From assembly GCA_021833825.1 (NCBI GenBank), contig JAKBEL010000007.1:1-64000 (forward strand): 64,000 nt of DNA, in the 5' to 3' direction. The notes under the pieces were generated by a model. It was not told the origin of the DNA and did no database searches. It saw only the letters and a list, made by a program, of their open reading frames with translations. The DNA comes from a bacterium (GTDB taxonomy: Bacteria; Babelota; Babeliae; Babelales; Vermiphilaceae). Positions 1 through 8,860 of this stretch are shown here, one piece after another. Within the stretch, counting starts at the first letter, position 1; each line of letters starts with the position of its first letter. The position numbers and the translations under genes are program-made.

Positions 1-293
1 CCTTTCAAGGTGGCAATCGTTGCTGTTATGCATAAGCTCATTATTTTGGCTAACACAATATTAAAAAAAGGGCAGCCGTGCAAAGTTTATTAGAATAAAA
101 TAGTTGACTTTTAACACAATCACTACGACGGACAGGTCCCTAACCGTGAACACCCTGTCTCGGCATAGTTATGTGCAACATAACGATGACGGATCGCCTA
201 TTCGGCTCGAATCAGGTTAAACCTCACATTTGATGCATTCACAATAGACTTATTCTGAAACAAACAACTTTATAAAAAATGAATAACTCACGT

Positions 294-406
294 TCCGTTC
301 GTGCTGCCTGTGCGCCATAGCTCTTTAAGCGACGGAGGAAGTTTTGATTTGCGCAGCCTTTTTATACTTCGATACGCTCTTGAGATCGCTACTCAGCACG
401 AACGGG
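294..406. repeat. Intergenic palindromic repeat R1, copy A
   Basis: The right arm reads outward as TTCGATAC, a short hairpin of CTC and GAG, then CTCAGCACGAACGGG at 392-406. The left end begins CCGTTCGTGCTG at 294 but its inner part is degenerate. Three further copies lie near 4107, 8571 and 56767. The arms mirror each other, so the whole unit can fold on itself. Confidence 0.6.
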
Positions 407-454
407 AGAAAAGGCTTTTATTTTTGTTTTTAGTTTCAAAAGAGTTGTATTATT

Positions 455-730
455 TTATTTATAATATTAAGTTCTAATAACGAGTCCCAGACCCGAAGCT
501 CAAGCCTTTTAGGTGCAGAGCGTGTGGTCTGCGTTACGAGTGAGAGAAGCGGTCAAGCAGCATGCTTGTGTCCAGGATTCTCAAGGAGGTTGACAAGAAC
601 CTCCTGAGGCCATCACCCGGCGAGGGTGGAAGAAGAAGTGAAAAAATTTGAAATAAAAAAATAGAAAAAGAAAAATAGATTTTGATATAAAGAAAATAAT
701 CTTAAGAAAACTATAAAAGCCACTGCCCGG
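455..730 (-). repeat. Three-hairpin intergenic element R2, copy 1
   Basis: Shares long stretches with 17440-17645, including the core at 481-500 and the block at 519-547. It holds three consecutive hairpins: 554-559 with 563-568 (loop GCA), 580-591 with 598-608 (loop GACAAG, one bulged A) and 614-618 with 624-628 (loop GGCGA). An A-rich tail and a conserved block at about 695-722 follow; that block recurs near 12197-12224. On the minus strand the element is read as the 3' flank of the glycosyltransferase gene, after a pyrimidine-rich tract. Confidence 0.65.
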
Positions 731-739
731 CAACGGCAA

Positions 740-1570
740 TTAAATAACCTTCACCTTCACTCTATTGACCGCATTATAAAGATCTTTAATAGAAGAAAGA
801 ACACTCAAATGACTTCCCTCTTTGTCTCTCCAGACAATAGGAATCTCATGAATATGAAAATTAGAGAGCTTGCACAGATAGAGAATGTCTAAATCTAAAG
901 CCCATCCTGACTCTGTCAATGATGGCGCAATCGCCTCTATTACTTTACGTTTAAATAACTTTGCCCCACATTGATAATCATGATAATCTAAACCCAATTT
1001 TTTCTTAATCGGACGATTATAAAACCATCTTCTTCCATACTCTTTAATCTTTGGACGGGCAACGCCAATATCTGAACCCTTCATATAACGACTTGCAATA
1101 ACCCCATCACAATCACAAGACTTAGAACAAAGTTCAGAAAGAAGCTTATAATATTGATCTGGAGCTATAGAACCATCAGCATCAACAAATCCTATAATAT
1201 CACAATCGGTCTCAAGAGCTTGCCAAAAACCTTCTCTTACGGCATTTCCTTTTCCTTTAGGAGATTCAATTATAACAATTTCATTAAGAGAATTCTCTTG
1301 CCAACGCTCTACAACAGCTCTTGTATTATCAGTAATACCATTAAGAACAACAATAAAACGAACATTAAAGCCTTTAAAATAATCAGAATAAGCCTCTAGA
1401 GTCGCTCCAATTCTACGCTCTTCGTTATAGGCTGGAATAATAATGCTAACAGGTATTTTGTGAAGATAACTTTTTGAAGTGATATGCTCATAAAAATCAT
1501 TGATGTGACCTCCAAAAGTAAAAAAGAGGCAATTGACCATCAAGAGGGCTACAAACAACATTCTTTTCAT
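740..1570 (-). CDS. Family 2 glycosyltransferase (polyprenyl-phosphate sugar transferase type)
   Basis: A 276-residue GT-A fold glycosyltransferase. After a hydrophobic N-terminal segment (residues 1-20, signal or anchor) the GT2 opening VSIIIPAYNEE appears near residue 41, and the nucleotide-sugar/metal-binding DADG lies near residue 130. The layout resembles dolichyl- or undecaprenyl-phosphate glucosyl/mannosyl transferases (Alg5/DPM1-like), which charge a lipid carrier at the cytoplasmic membrane face. Sugar and acceptor cannot be read from sequence. The start is supported by an AAAAGGA ribosome site. It is a single gene with a repeat element directly after its stop. Confidence in family is high, in substrate low. 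Confidence 0.85.
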   Translation of the reverse strand: MKRMLFVALLMVNCLFFTFGGHINDFYEHITSKSYLHKIPVSIIIPAYNEERRIGATLEAYSDYFKGFNVRFIVVLNGITDNTRAVVERWQENSLNEIVIIESPKGKGNAVREGFWQALETDCDIIGFVDADGSIAPDQYYKLLSELCSKSCDCDGVIASRYMKGSDIGVARPKIKEYGRRWFYNRPIKKKLGLDYHDYQCGAKLFKRKVIEAIAPSLTESGWALDLDILYLCKLSNFHIHEIPIVWRDKEGSHLSVLSSIKDLYNAVNRVKVKVI

Positions 1571-1716
1571 ATAGAATCCTTTTGAAAATTCAGAGCTAAT
1601 TGTTATTCCATAATAGAATAATAATATAATCTTAACAGAATTATTTGAATTCGTAAAATGTTGACATAACCAAATTGAGCAATTTTTGCATCTACTGCGA
1701 GACTTTAACTATGCAC

Positions 1717-1760
1717 AAAAAAAGAGGATCCGCCCAACCTTAGACAGATCCTCTTTTTTA
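1717..1760. terminator. Bidirectional intrinsic terminator after pal
   Basis: Near-perfect inverted repeat, with the arm ending GAGGATC at 1718-1730 pairing with GATCCTC plus T-run at 1747-1759. The A-run on the left and T-run on the right let it work on both strands. It lies just downstream of the leftward pal gene. Confidence 0.85.
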
Positions 1761-1777
1761 TACATCAAAATCAAATT

Positions 1778-2377
1778 TTAAGCGTAAATAAGCTTAATTT
1801 CACAGCGACGATTTGGAGCCTGAGCCAATGTATCACCAGAAACCACTTCTCCATCAACTACAGCAGGTGCTTGTGCTCCACGAGCGACAACTTTAATAGA
1901 ATCTGCTGAGATACCGGCCTTTACAAATGCATCACAGACTGCCGCTGCACGTTTTTTAGAGATCAGCTCATTATACCATGATTGCCCTTTTGAACTGCAC
2001 GCATGCCCTTCAACAACTATTGTTGGCTGATATTCAGCATCTTCTTGCAGATAGGCTTTTGCTAACTCAATATTATATGCAAGCGCCTCTTGCTGATCTT
2101 TTGAAATTGCTGCAGAATTAAAATCAAAGTAGACGGTCTTGAACCCATCCTCATTTTCAACTTCAGAAACAGCTGGTCGATCATCTTTTGCATAAGCTAC
2201 ATGTTGCCCTGCCAGCTCGGTTGATGCAAATTCCCCTAATTCCTCATCAAATGCGCTACAGAAGCTCTCATTAACATCAAGCTCTTTATGCATATCATCA
2301 TGATGTGAACGTTTTAAGCAACCAGAACATGCCATTAAAAGCACCATGCTTAAAAGCATATGTCTATTTGAAATCAT
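1778..2377 (-). CDS. pal: Peptidoglycan-associated lipoprotein (OmpA-like)
   Basis: A 199-residue outer-membrane lipoprotein. The N-terminus is a lipoprotein signal with candidate lipidation cysteines at 17 (LMAC) and 20. Residues 25-90 are a low-complexity acidic linker. The C-terminal OmpA domain shows YFDFNSAAI near residue 85, VVEGHACSSKG near 120 and an NRRCEI end, in the order seen in Pal. Pal binds peptidoglycan non-covalently and, with Tol proteins, ties the outer membrane to the wall. No tol genes are nearby. A purine-rich ribosome site (AAGGAAGGAAG) supports the start. Good evidence for a Gram-negative envelope. Confidence 0.9.
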   Translation of the reverse strand: MISNRHMLLSMVLLMACSGCLKRSHHDDMHKELDVNESFCSAFDEELGEFASTELAGQHVAYAKDDRPAVSEVENEDGFKTVYFDFNSAAISKDQQEALAYNIELAKAYLQEDAEYQPTIVVEGHACSSKGQSWYNELISKKRAAAVCDAFVKAGISADSIKVVARGAQAPAVVDGEVVSGDTLAQAPNRRCEIKLIYA

Positions 2378-2553
2378 TATCTTCCTTCCTTTTTTAAAAA
2401 TAGATATACGACTCTCATAATAGGGGACTTTAACACACTTTTTATTAATTTTCTACTCATTACGCTTTAGATGAGGTATAGTATATATAAAAAGGTATTT
2501 TTTAAGGATATTTTGACTCCTACTATATTCATTAACTTGGAATTTTATACTAT

Positions 2554-4056
2554 ATGAAAAAGATCTTAATCAATAAGGCACCTTGGCAGACACGTATCGC
2601 TTTAACACGTGAGAACCAGACCCAAAATATCTACTTCGCCGCTCCTTTATCAGAACATTTGGAGCGCTCATATTATAAAGGAAAAATCACAAAGGTTCTT
2701 CCTGGTATTCAGACGGCCTTTGTTGACATTGGTCAAGAAAAGGCCGGATTCTTACATATTTCAGAAGTAGATCGAGACCTTGCTATCGAAAAGATCAGCG
2801 AGATGACTCAATTGGACGAACCACACAAGCCAATTAAAAAAGAGAAGATGGACATTGCCAAGATTTTTAATGAAGGCGATGATGTTCTCGTTCAGGTGAG
2901 CAAAGAACCTGTCTATGAAAAAGGCGCAAAACTAACCACATGCTTCACTCTTCCTGGGCGCTTTATTGTGCTTATGCCAAATATCCCTCGTATTGGCGTC
3001 TCAAAACGAATCGAAAATCGTGATGAGCGCAATCGTCTCAAAGAGGTTGTCGCTGCCAACCTACCAGAAGGAATGGGCGCCATTATTAGAACATCCTCTG
3101 AAGATCAAGACCAAAAAGAGATAATCAAAGATGTAAAATATCTTGTCTCTGTTTGGGATAACATCCAAAAACAGTTCGCTTCCGCAAAATCTTCCGAACG
3201 AGTACATGAGGATCTTGAAATATCCTTGCAGATCGTCAGAGACCACCTTGATGATAATGTTGAAGCAATTATCACTGACGACAGAGAGAACCAACAGCAG
3301 ATAACCCGCTTTGTTAAAAAGATTGCACCAGAATTTATCGATAGAGTTCTCTATTATAATAATCCGATCAATATCTTCGATTTTTATGGCATACAAGATC
3401 AGATAAATAATGCACTGCAAAAGAAAGTTGAACTAAGATCAGGTGGTTCACTGATTATCGAAACAACTGAAGCAATGACCGTTATCGATGTAAATACTGG
3501 AAAATTCATCGGTAAAACCAATATGGAAGAGACGATCTTAAAAACAAACCTTGAAGCAGCAGAAGAGGTTGTTCGCCAATTACGATTGCGCAATATCGGT
3601 GGACTTATCGTTATCGACTTTATCGATATGGCAACAGGAACAAATCGGCACAAACTTATGCGCCATTTTGAAAAGACTCTCAAAGAGCAAGATCGCTTCC
3701 AATCGGTTGTGCTCAAAGTTTCAGAATTTGGTCTTGTCCAGATGACCCGCAAACGCTCTGGCAAAACATTACAACAAGAGCTGACCAATGATTGTCACAA
3801 TTGCCACGGAACTGGATTTGTTAAATCAAAACAGACTGAATGCTTTGAGATGCTTCGAAAAATAGAACAAGAGATTCAAGACCATCAAGGAAGCTCAGAG
3901 CTGATTGTTCACACTCATAAAGAGATATTCGATTATATTACCAAAAAAGAATATAACGCTGTTTTGGCTCTTGAAAAGATGTTTGGTGGCAAGATCATAC
4001 TCGATTGCGATAATCACCTTAAAGCTCATGAGTTCAAAATTGAGGTAAAGAAATAG
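2554..4056 (+). CDS. rng: Ribonuclease G/E family endoribonuclease
   Basis: A 500-residue single-strand endoribonuclease for rRNA maturation and mRNA decay. It has an S1-like domain (about residues 35-120, with GIQTAFVDIG) and the DNase I-like catalytic domain. Metal-binding aspartates are D312 (in DVNTG) and D355 (in VIDFIDM), spaced 43 apart as in E. coli RNase E D303/D346. The zinc-link CxxC lies at C414-C417. Length fits RNase G; there is no long disordered RNase E tail for degradosome assembly, which is why rng is preferred. It stands alone, with a repeat-containing gap after it. Confidence 0.93.
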   Translation: MKKILINKAPWQTRIALTRENQTQNIYFAAPLSEHLERSYYKGKITKVLPGIQTAFVDIGQEKAGFLHISEVDRDLAIEKISEMTQLDEPHKPIKKEKMDIAKIFNEGDDVLVQVSKEPVYEKGAKLTTCFTLPGRFIVLMPNIPRIGVSKRIENRDERNRLKEVVAANLPEGMGAIIRTSSEDQDQKEIIKDVKYLVSVWDNIQKQFASAKSSERVHEDLEISLQIVRDHLDDNVEAIITDDRENQQQITRFVKKIAPEFIDRVLYYNNPINIFDFYGIQDQINNALQKKVELRSGGSLIIETTEAMTVIDVNTGKFIGKTNMEETILKTNLEAAEEVVRQLRLRNIGGLIVIDFIDMATGTNRHKLMRHFEKTLKEQDRFQSVVLKVSEFGLVQMTRKRSGKTLQQELTNDCHNCHGTGFVKSKQTECFEMLRKIEQEIQDHQGSSELIVHTHKEIFDYITKKEYNAVLALEKMFGGKIILDCDNHLKAHEFKIEVKK

Positions 4057-4395
4057 GTACTATTTTAAAAGCTATTTCGCTTTGATATCAAACAAATTAC
4101 TTCTATCCGTTCGCACTGAGTAGCTCTTTAGAGCGTATCGAAGTGTAGATGACTATAAAATTAAATAAAATTATAGAGTTGTAACTATCCATATCCAACT
4201 ATATAGTTTTGTAGTTTGATTCAGCGATCCGATGGTTCGATACTGATGCTCCGCATCAACTCACCACGAACGGGGCAAGGGAAAAGCTAACAACAAAGAG
4301 ATTCTATTATTAAAACTAATTTTGTGAGTCCTTTTTTATATGTTATACTCATCACATAGCAATAAGCTGTTAATCAACCATTCAAGGAAAATATA
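4057..4395. repeat. Gap with intergenic palindromic repeat R1, copy B (4107-4274)
   Basis: No gene. The left arm starts CCGTTCGCACTGAGTAG at 4107, carries a mini-hairpin (GCTCT/AGAGC) and continues GTATCGAAG. The right arm reads GGTTCGATACT near 4231, a different mini-hairpin (TGATGC/GCATCA), then ACTCACCACGAACGGG ending at 4274. Arms are inverted with roughly 85 bp between them. The mini-hairpins differ in sequence but each pairs with itself. An AGGA ribosome site for gatB is at 4385-4388. Confidence 0.75.
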
Positions 4396-5859
4396 GTGTC
4401 AGCAAAAAACCCTTCAGTTCTTGATAATTACCCAGATTATGCACTCAATATTGGTATTGAGGTTCACGTCCAATTGACCACCAATAGTAAAATATTTTGC
4501 GAAAGCCCAAATGAACAGACAAAAGATCCAAATCTTTGCATCTGCAATGTGTGCGCAGGATATCCTGGAGTGCTGCCCGTCTTGAACAAAAAAGTGGTTG
4601 ATTATGCAATTTTGGCAGCATTAGGAACAAATAGTACTATAAACCCCCTCTGCTCATTTGCAAGAAAACACTATTTTTATCCAGACCTTCCAAAGGGTTA
4701 TCAGACGACACAAGGAGCTGATCCTATATGCCAAGAAGGCTATATTCCGATTCGCCTTGAAGATGGTTCTATTAAAAATATTCGCTTAATCAGAATTCAT
4801 ATGGAAGAGGATGCGGGCAAAAATATTCATGCTCAAGGCACAAACGAAAGCTTTGTTGATCTTAACCGCGCAGGCACACCACTGCTTGAAATAGTAAGTT
4901 ATCCTGATATTGAGAGCACCTACGAAGCAAAAGCATATTTAAAAGCATTGCATCATATTGTCACCTATTTGGGCATCTGCAGTGGCAACATGGAAGAGGG
5001 AGCATTTCGTGCTGACACTAATATATCGGTTCGCAAAAAAGATAGCACAACATTTGGAACACGTTGCGAACTTAAAAATATCAATTCATTTAAATTCATT
5101 GGTGATGCAATTGAATATGAGATTGAGCGCCAGATCGATTTACTTGAATCTGGTGAAAAGGTACATCAAGAGACACGCCTGTGGGATACAAACCAAAAAA
5201 TAAGTAAAGTTATGCGCTCAAAAGAGGAGGCTGCTGATTACCGCTATTTTTCAGATCCTGATTTACCATTATTAAAAATAGATGAAGCTTGGATCGCTCG
5301 CATCAAAGAGATGTTACCAGAACTTCCTCATGCCAAATTTGTTCGTTTTACAACCGATATCGGCCTGAGCCCCTATGAAGCAGAGATATTGATCGATAAT
5401 AAAGACCTTGCAGATTATTTTGAAAAAGCTCACGCACTGACCAAAAGCAGGCATCTCATCAATTGGATTCTGCGCGATTTAATGGGTTATCTAAAAGAGC
5501 ACAAACTTGAACTTGCCGATTGCAAACTGTCGCCTGAACTGATGGCAGAGCTTATTAACCTTATTGATAAAGGCACCATTAACAATGCTGCCGCAAAAGA
5601 GGTATTTGAGATTGTTATGCAAACAGGCCAATCGCCTGCTATTATCGTTAAAGAAAAAGGCCTAGAGCAGATCGGTTCAACTGATGAGCTTGAAGCGATT
5701 GTCAAACAGTTGGTTGCAAATAATCCTGCACAGGTTGAACAGTATAAATCTGGTAAAGACAAGATGTTTGGATTCTTTGTTGGTATGGCAATGAAAGAGA
5801 CTAAAGGAAAAGGGAATCCACAGATTATTCAAGAGTTATTGAAAAAATACTTGAGTTAA
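4396..5859 (+). CDS. gatB: Asp-tRNA(Asn)/Glu-tRNA(Gln) amidotransferase subunit B
   Basis: A 487-residue GatB, the tRNA-binding and kinase subunit of GatCAB, which converts misacylated Glu-tRNA(Gln) or Asp-tRNA(Asn) to the correct form. Signatures in order are NIGIEVHVQL near residue 18, HYFYPDLPKGYQ near 91, HMEEDAGK near 135, an R-rich tRNA-acceptor motif and the C-terminal YqeY-like helical tail. Length is normal. The start is GTG with AGGA about 8 bp upstream. gatA and gatC are not adjacent, so the complex is encoded at dispersed sites. Its presence implies at least one missing GlnRS/AsnRS. Confidence 0.95.
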   Translation: MSAKNPSVLDNYPDYALNIGIEVHVQLTTNSKIFCESPNEQTKDPNLCICNVCAGYPGVLPVLNKKVVDYAILAALGTNSTINPLCSFARKHYFYPDLPKGYQTTQGADPICQEGYIPIRLEDGSIKNIRLIRIHMEEDAGKNIHAQGTNESFVDLNRAGTPLLEIVSYPDIESTYEAKAYLKALHHIVTYLGICSGNMEEGAFRADTNISVRKKDSTTFGTRCELKNINSFKFIGDAIEYEIERQIDLLESGEKVHQETRLWDTNQKISKVMRSKEEAADYRYFSDPDLPLLKIDEAWIARIKEMLPELPHAKFVRFTTDIGLSPYEAEILIDNKDLADYFEKAHALTKSRHLINWILRDLMGYLKEHKLELADCKLSPELMAELINLIDKGTINNAAAKEVFEIVMQTGQSPAIIVKEKGLEQIGSTDELEAIVKQLVANNPAQVEQYKSGKDKMFGFFVGMAMKETKGKGNPQIIQELLKKYLS

Positions 5860-5961
5860 CAGCATTTATGCCATTTGGCCCCATATCAAAATAGGTACAC
5901 CTTTATTACCTATATGTTCACCTAAACAGCTCCTGAAGAAGGCTCTAAACCCTGCCGCCGA

Positions 5962-5989
5962 TTGACAAATAGGCTATTTTTGATAGATT
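5962..5989 (+). promoter_or_regulatory. Candidate sigma-70 promoter for secreted protein gene
   Basis: TTGACA at 5962-5967, 16 bp spacer, TAGATT at 5984-5989. The stretch from CGATTGACAAATAG onward is shared with the promoter at 22148-22175, and both are preceded by AGCTCCTGAAG, so the two upstream regions look related. Confidence 0.55.
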
Positions 5990-6028
5990 TATAGGTAATA
6001 ATATGATTATTGTAACCTGGAGGTATTT

Positions 6029-6844
6029 ATGAAAATCGGATATTTTCTCTCTATAATGTTGATATTGCAAAGTACAACATCAATTCATGCTATGGCAGGA
6101 CGAGTATGCAATCTACTTCGCAATAGCAGCATGTTATTACCAACATTAACCAATCATACAGCGCCATTATTTGCAAGATCATTGCATGCAACTAAAAACA
6201 TCTCGTTACCATCATACAGATTGTTTCAGCAAAAACCTCGCCCACAAAGCTTTAATAGAAACTTTTTAACAGCAACTGCTGGCCTAGGTTTATGGGGGCA
6301 TAACAGATTAAACTCTATGACTGTGCATGCACAAGAAGAAGAGCTCGAATGCAGCAAGGAGGTGACTAGCCTTTCCTACCAATTCTCAACATATCTAAAA
6401 AAAGATAACTTGAAGGAAGCTCAAGCATCACTCTTTAATATGGCAAATAACTTAAAAAATAAAGATGACTATCTGGTGCTCGCATATCATACTAATGAAT
6501 TTCTTAAAAAAGCAGAATCAGCCTTGATCTACGCAGCATTAGATGAAAAAAAAGAGACCGCAGAGCAATCAATAAAAATGCACATTATGCGCATTCTCAT
6601 GGCAAATGGTATGATAAAATCTATTCAAGAATCAGAACGTCTTACAATTCCTGAAACATATTGGAATCTCTTTTCCGCAGTAAAAAAAAGCAATCTTATA
6701 AAGAAAATATATCTAGATGAAATTAGCCAATTAGAGTCAGACATTATTTACGATAATACAAAAAACGCTCCAACGGCACACAACAAAATTCTTCTAAAAA
6801 TACTCAATACTATAAAAGCCATCTTAAATGGCGAAATTGAATAA
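6029..6844 (+). CDS. Secreted protein of unknown function, basic N-terminal region
   Basis: A 271-residue protein I do not recognise. A Sec signal peptide (cleavage probably near IHA-MAG, residue 21) is followed by about 80 residues rich in Arg, Ser, Leu and Asn with no Asp or Glu until residue 101, then a charged, helix-rich C-terminal region. The start has a strong GGAGGT site at 6019-6024. The acid-free, arginine- and serine-rich mature N-terminus resembles an organelle presequence; this is inference only. The overall plan resembles the product at 24062-24889, though without clear sequence identity by eye. Confidence 0.7.
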   Translation: MKIGYFLSIMLILQSTTSIHAMAGRVCNLLRNSSMLLPTLTNHTAPLFARSLHATKNISLPSYRLFQQKPRPQSFNRNFLTATAGLGLWGHNRLNSMTVHAQEEELECSKEVTSLSYQFSTYLKKDNLKEAQASLFNMANNLKNKDDYLVLAYHTNEFLKKAESALIYAALDEKKETAEQSIKMHIMRILMANGMIKSIQESERLTIPETYWNLFSAVKKSNLIKKIYLDEISQLESDIIYDNTKNAPTAHNKILLKILNTIKAILNGEIE

Positions 6845-7000
6845 AAGAGCATCATTGTTTACAACCCCCACCAGGTCACAAAGGTGTACCATTATTACTT
6901 TTATGACAAAACTGCAAATATTATTGACTTTAGGTCCATAAAATCGCTATCTTGATACTATAATAGTGATTTTTAAAAACAGTATAAATGGAGAGATATC

Positions 7001-7369
7001 ATGAAAAAACAGTTCATATTACTTTTAATAGCGTCTGCGGCAGTTGGAAATTTAGATGCTGCGGCCAATAGATTCTATAATTGGTGCATTAATAACAGGT
7101 CACGTCTAGGTTTATTGTCTGGCGCTGCATTAAGCAGTGGCACCACAGCATATTATTGGAACAATAGAAATCAACAACCAAAAGAAGACATAGAAATTTG
7201 TGGTAACGAACCAGCACACAACCCAGAATCAAAACTTGTACCAGATCTAGTATACGGTTGTAAGTGCAAAGATTATCCTTCTTGTAAGTGCTGGGGCAAA
7301 ATTAAGAAGGATATACACATTATACCCACCTACAATCTACCCGCCTACAGTTCAGAGCGTCATCAGTAG
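7001..7369 (+). CDS. Small secreted protein with cysteine-rich tail, possibly frameshifted
   Basis: A 122-residue unknown. It has a signal peptide (cleavage near LDAAA, residue 21), a second weakly hydrophobic segment (LGLLSGAALSSGTTAYYW), then a tail with a dense cysteine cluster (CKCKDYPSCKCWG, about residues 87-99). A consensus-like -10 (TATAAT, 6959-6964) lies upstream and GAGAGAT precedes the ATG. The neighbouring frame is open from 7306 to 7605 and encodes a similar Pro/Thr-rich, Cys-ending sequence, so the gene may once have continued there. Function unknown. Confidence 0.6.
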   Translation: MKKQFILLLIASAAVGNLDAAANRFYNWCINNRSRLGLLSGAALSSGTTAYYWNNRNQQPKEDIEICGNEPAHNPESKLVPDLVYGCKCKDYPSCKCWGKIKKDIHIIPTYNLPAYSSERHQ

Positions 7370-7401
7370 AAGGAAGTTCGACAATAATTACAGAACCTTC
7401 G

Positions 7402-7605
7402 ATGCCTGACCAAATAGAGACTCCTTTTATTACGCATGTTGTTACGCATGGTAGTCTCAATCCACCAGAGCCAAAAGAAAATAACTATAGACCTGCTCCT
7501 CTAATGCCAATAGAATTAGCAACAGACACTAAAGAATCTCAACCATATTGGAATCATGCCCAAAATAGATGGATCGATTTTTGTAATAATTGCAATAACA
7601 GGTAA
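7402..7605 (+). CDS. Short ORF, possible frameshifted continuation of the upstream gene
   Basis: A 67-residue reading frame without a signal peptide or a clear ribosome site. It is Pro/Thr/Asn-rich and ends in a cysteine pair (DFCNNCNNR). The same frame is open without stop back to 7306, overlapping the 3' part of the preceding gene, and reads sensibly through that stretch. It could therefore be the displaced C-terminus of a single gene of about 200 residues, or a separate small gene. A terminator follows at 7634. Confidence 0.35.
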   Translation: MPDQIETPFITHVVTHGSLNPPEPKENNYRPAPLMPIELATDTKESQPYWNHAQNRWIDFCNNCNNR

Positions 7606-7633
7606 ACCCAATAATATTAAGAATTCAAAAAAC

Positions 7634-7669
7634 AAAAAAGAGCTGCAAAATTTTGTGGCTCTTTTTTAT
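7634..7669 (+). terminator. Intrinsic terminator before parA
   Basis: The arm AAAAAAGAGC at 7634-7643 pairs with GCTCTTTTTT at 7658-7667, with a self-complementary CAAAATTTTG in the loop and a closing T-run. It ends the small secreted-protein transcript. Confidence 0.8.
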
Positions 7670-7784
7670 GACCATTGCAACTTTCCAACCATTTATGATA
7701 CTGTCTCCTTTGAACATTAGGGACACCGGTGCGGTAACAGCATAAAGGTAACCATTTTCCACTGATTTCATAGGGGAGTTTGCA

Positions 7785-8546
7785 ATGCGCAAAATTGCAA
7801 TTATTAATCAAAAGGGTGGTAGCGGCAAGACCACCACTGCTGTTAATTTAGCAGCCTCTCTTGCTGAAAAAAAACGTAACGTCCTTGTTATCGATATTGA
7901 TCCGCAAGCATCAACAACATTGTGGTTTGGCAAAAAGAATGATGGCAAAGATCTGTTTGAACTCTTTATTGATACCGTCAAGATTGAAAGCATCATCACT
8001 CAGACTGATGTTGAACATGTTGACCTGATTCCATCATCATCGTGGCTTATCGGTCTTGAAAAACGGCTTGCGCAAGAGGTTGGCGCTGAGACTATTTTAA
8101 AACAGAAGGTACAACAACTTGCAAATAGATGGGACTATCTTATTATCGATTGCCCGCCAACGCTTGGCATTTTAACTATCAATGCACTGACCACTGCTGA
8201 TGAGATCATTGTTCCGGTAGAAGCGCGCATTATGGCTTTAAGCGGTTTAATGCAACTACTTGATACCGTCAATGTGATCAAAGAGCGTTTAAACCCTAAA
8301 CTACGCATTTCAGGAATCGTTCCTTGCCGTGTTGACCATCGCACTAATCATGCAAAAGAGGTGGTCAAAGAGTTGCGTAATAACTTTAAAGATAAAGTCT
8401 ACAAGACTGCCATTCGAGAAAACATTCGCCTTGCTGAAGCTCCATCTTATGTACAGCCGATCACCAGCTACGATTCTCGCTCAAATGGCGCACATGATTA
8501 TCGCGCTCTTGCACGAGAGGTGATCAAACAGGAAGTGAAGCATTAG
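7785..8546 (+). CDS. parA: ParA/Soj-type chromosome partition ATPase
   Basis: A 253-residue P-loop ATPase of the ParA/MinD class. The deviant Walker A box KGGSGKTT spans residues 10-17 (signature lysine K10, P-loop lysine K15). DIDPQAS follows near residue 38 and the Walker B region IIDCPP near residue 122. It lacks the N-terminal helix-turn-helix of plasmid P1-type ParA, so it matches the short chromosomal Soj class. Such proteins bind DNA non-specifically and move ParB-parS complexes after replication. The next gene encodes a ribbon-helix-helix protein rather than a classic ParB. Confidence 0.92.
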   Translation: MRKIAIINQKGGSGKTTTAVNLAASLAEKKRNVLVIDIDPQASTTLWFGKKNDGKDLFELFIDTVKIESIITQTDVEHVDLIPSSSWLIGLEKRLAQEVGAETILKQKVQQLANRWDYLIIDCPPTLGILTINALTTADEIIVPVEARIMALSGLMQLLDTVNVIKERLNPKLRISGIVPCRVDHRTNHAKEVVKELRNNFKDKVYKTAIRENIRLAEAPSYVQPITSYDSRSNGAHDYRALAREVIKQEVKH

Positions 8547-8860
8547 AAACTTGTATAATGACTATGATCCTGTTCCGTTTTGTCGGCTGCGTAGCTTGCC
8601 GAGTCTGAAGACCCGGATAAGCGTAGACCGATCGTCCTGAGTAGACTCATTACATGAGGCATATCGAAGGATGCTGGATATGAACTACAGTTAAATTATA
8701 GGGTTGTAAATGATTATCTCAAGCTCAATCATTTTTTTAGTTGGCACAGCGCATTGATGCTTCGATACTATTCTACTACGCTCTTCGAGCTGCGAAGAAT
8801 AACTCAGCACGAATGGGAAAGAAAGAAATTAATTTTAAAAATAATTTGGAGACATTTATT
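8547..8860. repeat. Gap with repeat R1 copy C (8571-8817) and nested element R3 (8581-8634)
   Basis: The R1 right arm ends ACTCAGCACGAATGGG at 8817 and holds a self-pairing hairpin between GATACT and ACTCAG. The left part contains TCCTGAGTA, a CTCAT/ATGAG hairpin and ATATCGAAGGA. Bases 8581-8634 match a second locus at 12097-12148 (same order of TGTCGG, CGTAG, TTGCC, AGTC, GGATAA, CGTAGAC), so a separate short element R3 sits inside this unit. The gap separates parA from its probable partner gene. Confidence 0.65.

Larger units (their letters stand above)
1..739. other. Non-coding gap with two repeat families
   Basis: No convincing gene is visible. Bases 1-290 hold no recognisable element, except that about 193-235 resembles 17393-17433 (shared GCCTAT-CGGCT and a following AAACCT-ACAT-TGAT pattern). 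A copy of the TTCGTGCTGAG repeat lies at 294-406 and a copy of the three-hairpin element at about 455-730, running up to the stop of the leftward glycosyltransferase gene. Base composition alternates between GC-richer repeat cores and A-rich tails. Confidence 0.6.

Noticed and set aside
3061-3788. Two open frames on the minus strand within the RNase G gene
   Set aside because: Antisense shadows of a gene with clear catalytic motifs; no ribosome sites or domains.
4231-4274. tRNA T-arm-like GGTTCGA sequence (also at 56874)
   Set aside because: No cloverleaf can be built around it; it is the arm of the R1 repeat.
7617-7811. 64-residue minus-strand frame upstream of parA
   Set aside because: It spans the terminator and the parA ribosome site; no supporting signal.
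8741-8860. Longer N-terminus for the ribbon-helix-helix protein
   Set aside because: The added 40 codons come from the R1 repeat arm, while the ATG at 8861 has a good ribosome site.
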